DNA from: Rhodospirillales bacterium | Lineage (GTDB): Bacteria; Pseudomonadota; Alphaproteobacteria; Acetobacterales; Acetobacteraceae | Reading direction: 5' to 3' | Length of the DNA: 8,320 bases | NCBI GenBank assembly: GCA_903644035.1 | Contig: CAHJXG010000427.1 | Span: 1 to 8,320, forward strand | In this document: positions 6,292-8,320 of the stretch, piece after piece | Layout: each line of letters begins with the position of its first letter | How positions within the stretch are numbered: position 1 is the first letter of the stretch | The notes under the pieces: generated by a model | What the model was told of the DNA's origin: nothing | The model's input: the letters and a program-made list of their open reading frames with translations, nothing else | Databases searched by the model: none | Program-made: the position numbers and the translations under genes

Positions 6292-7770
6292 ATGAGCATG
6301 GGGGGTTCGTTGAACGCAGAGCATTTTGATGTCGTGATCATCGGCGCCGGGCTGTCCGGCATCGGGGCGGGCTGCCATCTCACGAAGAGGTGCCCCGGCA
6401 AGAGCTTCGTGATCCTGGAGGGGCGCGACGTCACCGGGGGCACCTGGGACCTGTTCCGCTACCCCGGCATCCGCTCCGACTCCGACATGTACACGCTCGG
6501 CTACGCCTTCCGCCCCTGGCGGGAGGCCAAGGCCATCGCCGGTGGGCCGGCGATCCTGAACTACGTGCGGGAGACCGCCGCGGAGTATGGGGTTGACCGC
6601 AGGATTCGCTTCCGCCACGCCGTGAAGCGGGTGTCCTGGTCGTCGCGGGACGCGGCCTGGACGGTCGAGGCGGAGCGCGGCCCGGAGCAGGAGCCGGCCC
6701 GCTTCACCTGCAACTTCCTGTTCACCTGCACCGGCTATTACGACTACGACCGCGGCCACTCGCCGGAGTTCCCCGGCGCCGGGCGGTTCGCCGGGCCGAT
6801 CGTGCATCCGCAGCAATGGCCGGCGGACCTGGACTATGCCGGCAAGCGCGTCGTGGTGATCGGCAGCGGCGCCACCGCGGTCACGCTGGTCCCGGCGATG
6901 GCGGACGCCGCCGCCCATGTCACCATGCTGCAGCGCTCCCCCACCTACGTCGTGTCCCGGCCGGCGGAGGACCAGCTTGCCAACCGGCTGCGGCGGCACC
7001 TCCCGGCCAGGCTGGCCTATGGGCTGACCCGCTGGCGCAACGTGCTGCTCACCATGTTCTTCTACAACCTCGCCCGGCGCCGGCCGGAGAGGTTCAAGCA
7101 GCAGGTGATCGGCGGGGTGCGGCGCCATCTGGGCCGCGACTACGACGTCGCCACCCACTTCACGCCGAGCTACAACCCCTGGGACCAGCGGCTGTGCCTG
7201 GCGCCCGACGCCGACCTGTTCCATGCGATCAAGGCCGGCCGGGCGTCCGTCGCGACCGATGGCATCGAGACGTTCACCGAGACGGGGATCAAGCTCCGCT
7301 CCGGCGCGGAGCTTCCGGCGGACATCATCGTGACGGCGACCGGGTTGAACCTCAAGGTCCTGAGCGGGATGGAGATCACCGTCGATGGCGTGCGGTTCGA
7401 GCCCAGCCGGGCCATGAGCTACAAGGGCATGATGTACAGCGACGTGCCGAACCTCGCGACCGCGTTCGGCTACACCAACGCATCCTGGACGCTGAAGGCC
7501 GACCTGACCTGCGAGTACGTCTGCCGCCTGCTGCGCTACATGGACCGGCACGGCTATGCGCAGTGCACGCCGACACGCGACCCGGGCGTCACCGAGGCGC
7601 CGTTCCTCGACTTCACCTCCGGCTACGTGCAGCGCGCGATCCAGCAGCTGCCGAAGCAGGGGGCGAAGCGGCCGTGGAGGCTGCATCAGAACTACGCGGT
7701 CGATCTGCTGACCCTGCGGTTCGGCAGGTTGAACGACGGCACCCTGCGGTTCGCCCGCCGCGCCGCCTGA
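6292..7770 (+). CDS. Flavin-dependent monooxygenase, Baeyer-Villiger type (CzcO/COG2072 family)
   Basis: A 492-residue FAD- and NADPH-dependent monooxygenase. The FAD Rossmann motif GAGLSG is at 18-23, then GGTWDLFRYPGIRSDS (49-64), typical of the family. The Baeyer-Villiger fingerprint FxGxxxHxxxWP is met exactly by FAGPIVHPQQWP (166-177), and the second, NADPH Rossmann motif is GSGATA (191-196), followed by the TATGL element (348-352). Such enzymes insert an oxygen next to a ketone carbonyl, or oxygenate heteroatoms, using O2 and NADPH; the substrate cannot be read here. No signal peptide is visible, so it is probably cytoplasmic. The start at 6292 is chosen for its Shine-Dalgarno; an ATG at 6268 would add 8 residues. 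It is divergent from chvE and convergent with a sugar permease, and appears monocistronic, so no pathway partner is visible. Some COG2072 members are poorly characterised, so true Baeyer-Villiger activity is likely but unproven. Confidence 0.9.
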   Translation: MSMGGSLNAEHFDVVIIGAGLSGIGAGCHLTKRCPGKSFVILEGRDVTGGTWDLFRYPGIRSDSDMYTLGYAFRPWREAKAIAGGPAILNYVRETAAEYGVDRRIRFRHAVKRVSWSSRDAAWTVEAERGPEQEPARFTCNFLFTCTGYYDYDRGHSPEFPGAGRFAGPIVHPQQWPADLDYAGKRVVVIGSGATAVTLVPAMADAAAHVTMLQRSPTYVVSRPAEDQLANRLRRHLPARLAYGLTRWRNVLLTMFFYNLARRRPERFKQQVIGGVRRHLGRDYDVATHFTPSYNPWDQRLCLAPDADLFHAIKAGRASVATDGIETFTETGIKLRSGAELPADIIVTATGLNLKVLSGMEITVDGVRFEPSRAMSYKGMMYSDVPNLATAFGYTNASWTLKADLTCEYVCRLLRYMDRHGYAQCTPTRDPGVTEAPFLDFTSGYVQRAIQQLPKQGAKRPWRLHQNYAVDLLTLRFGRLNDGTLRFARRAA

Positions 7771-7776
7771 CGCGGC
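7757..7776. terminator. Hairpin over the monooxygenase stop at the convergent junction (weak terminator candidate)
   Basis: GCCGCG (7757-7762) and CGCGGC (7771-7776) can form a perfect 6-bp stem with an 8-nt loop that contains the monooxygenase TGA. It occupies the whole 6-bp gap to the opposing permease stop, so it could act on both transcripts. No T-tract follows on either strand, and the chance background is high at this GC content. Confidence 0.22.
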
Positions 7777-8320
7777 TCACCGCCTCCCGCGGCGCAGCGC
7801 CACGCCCAGCGCCATCGCGCCGAGCAGGGTGGCGCCCCAAATGAAGTCCACCAGGAAGTTGCTGAACCGTAGGAGCTGGAACCCGCTGGACAGCAGCATG
7901 AGCGTGCAGAGCGCCAGCAGCACGGCGGGCACCGAGCCGCGCCCGCCCGCCGGGTTGGTGCCGGCCAGCACCGCGACCAGGATGGCCTGCAGCAGGTAGC
8001 TGGTGCCGTAATCGCTCTTGGCCGCGTTGGTGCGGGCCGACAGCAGCACCCCGGCGACGGCGGCCAGCATCCCGGTCAGCACGTAGGACAGCACGACCGC
8101 CCGCACGGTCCGCAGGCCCGCGAACTCCGCCGCCCGCGCACCGGAGCCAATCAGCGTCAGCGTCCGTCCCCACACCGTGCGGGACAGCAGCACGCCCACG
8201 GCCGACGCGCAGGCGAGCAGCACCCAGAGCGGCCCGGCGACGCCCCCCAGCGTGCCGCCGCCCAGTGCCTGCCACGCCGCCGGGAACCCGACGATGGCCG
8301 GCCCGCCGGTCAGCACCAGG
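7777..8320 (-). CDS. Sugar-type ABC transporter permease, C-terminal part (5' end outside window)
   Basis: The frame is open to the window edge, with 180 visible codons; a GTG at 8314-8316 lies inside the conserved LVLTGGPAIVGFP region and is not the start. It belongs to the BPD_transp_2 (RbsC/LsrC/RhaP-like) permease family. Visible features are the ATPase-coupling loop LIGSGARAAEFAGL, hydrophobic helices such as VVLSYVLTGMLAAVAGVLLS and ILVAVLAGT, and the family motif NPAGGRGSV before a final pair of helices ending in a basic tail. It is clearly distinct from mmsB (no XylH-type insert, different C-terminus) and must be part of a second importer whose other genes lie beyond position 8320. 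Being last on its strand, it probably ends that operon. The substrate cannot be told; ribose-, rhamnose- or autoinducer-2-type systems are all possible. Confidence 0.85.
   Translation of the reverse strand, partial: LVLTGGPAIVGFPAAWQALGGGTLGGVAGPLWVLLACASAVGVLLSRTVWGRTLTLIGSGARAAEFAGLRTVRAVVLSYVLTGMLAAVAGVLLSARTNAAKSDYGTSYLLQAILVAVLAGTNPAGGRGSVPAVLLALCTLMLLSSGFQLLRFSNFLVDFIWGATLLGAMALGVALRRGRR

Noticed and set aside
4979..6295. Plus-strand open frame of 438 codons antisense to chvE
   Set aside because: Composition is that of a GC-driven shadow frame, and it starts inside the heptamer repeat; ChvE on the other strand is unambiguous.
6277..7686. Minus-strand open frame of 469 codons antisense to the monooxygenase
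   Set aside because: No recognisable domain, composition typical of an antisense shadow, while the plus strand has two Rossmann motifs and the BVMO fingerprint.
7613..8275. Second minus-strand frame overlapping the partial permease and the monooxygenase end
   Set aside because: Gly/Arg/Ala-rich out-of-frame translation; the permease frame has proper membrane helices and family motifs.

Overview
The window is GC-rich (roughly 70% by eye), densely coding bacterial DNA. Its protein families, above all a ChvE/MmsA/MmsB-type sugar transporter very close to the Agrobacterium ChvE-GguA-GguB set, point to an alphaproteobacterium. Acetobacteraceae or another Rhodospirillales-type soil or plant-associated group is my best guess, inferred from composition and gene style and not proven. 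There are no RNA genes, insertion sequences, CRISPR arrays or long non-coding stretches; the longest gene-free gap is about 170 bp.

Layout. (1) 1-296, plus strand: the last 97 codons of a succinylglutamate desuccinylase/aspartoacylase-family protein. (2) 321-2130, minus strand: two adjacent transglutaminase-like genes, convergent with (1). The promoter-proximal one (1174-2130) has an intact Cys-His-Asp triad. The distal one (321-1145) has Ser where the catalytic His is expected. (3) 2242-6118, minus strand: a complete multiple-monosaccharide ABC importer in the order chvE (periplasmic binding protein), mmsA (double ATPase), mmsB (permease). chvE and mmsA are separated by a hairpin and four perfect copies of a 7-bp tandem repeat; mmsA and mmsB overlap by ATGA. 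(4) 6292-7770, plus strand, divergent from chvE: a flavoprotein monooxygenase with the Baeyer-Villiger fingerprint. (5) 7777-8320, minus strand, cut by the window edge: the C-terminal part of a second RbsC-type sugar ABC permease, its stop only 6 bp from the monooxygenase stop.

Working together. ChvE should bind aldose monosaccharides in the periplasm and deliver them to MmsB, with MmsA supplying ATP hydrolysis. The hairpin after chvE fits the usual need for more binding protein than membrane components. The transglutaminase pair probably forms its own two-gene unit acting on peptide or protein amides. The monooxygenase has its own AT-rich promoter island shared with the chvE upstream region.

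I found no clearly novel multi-gene system. The most interesting points are the heptamer repeat array inside the sugar-transport operon, the His-to-Ser transglutaminase beside an intact paralogue, and the uncharacterised divergent control region between chvE and the monooxygenase.
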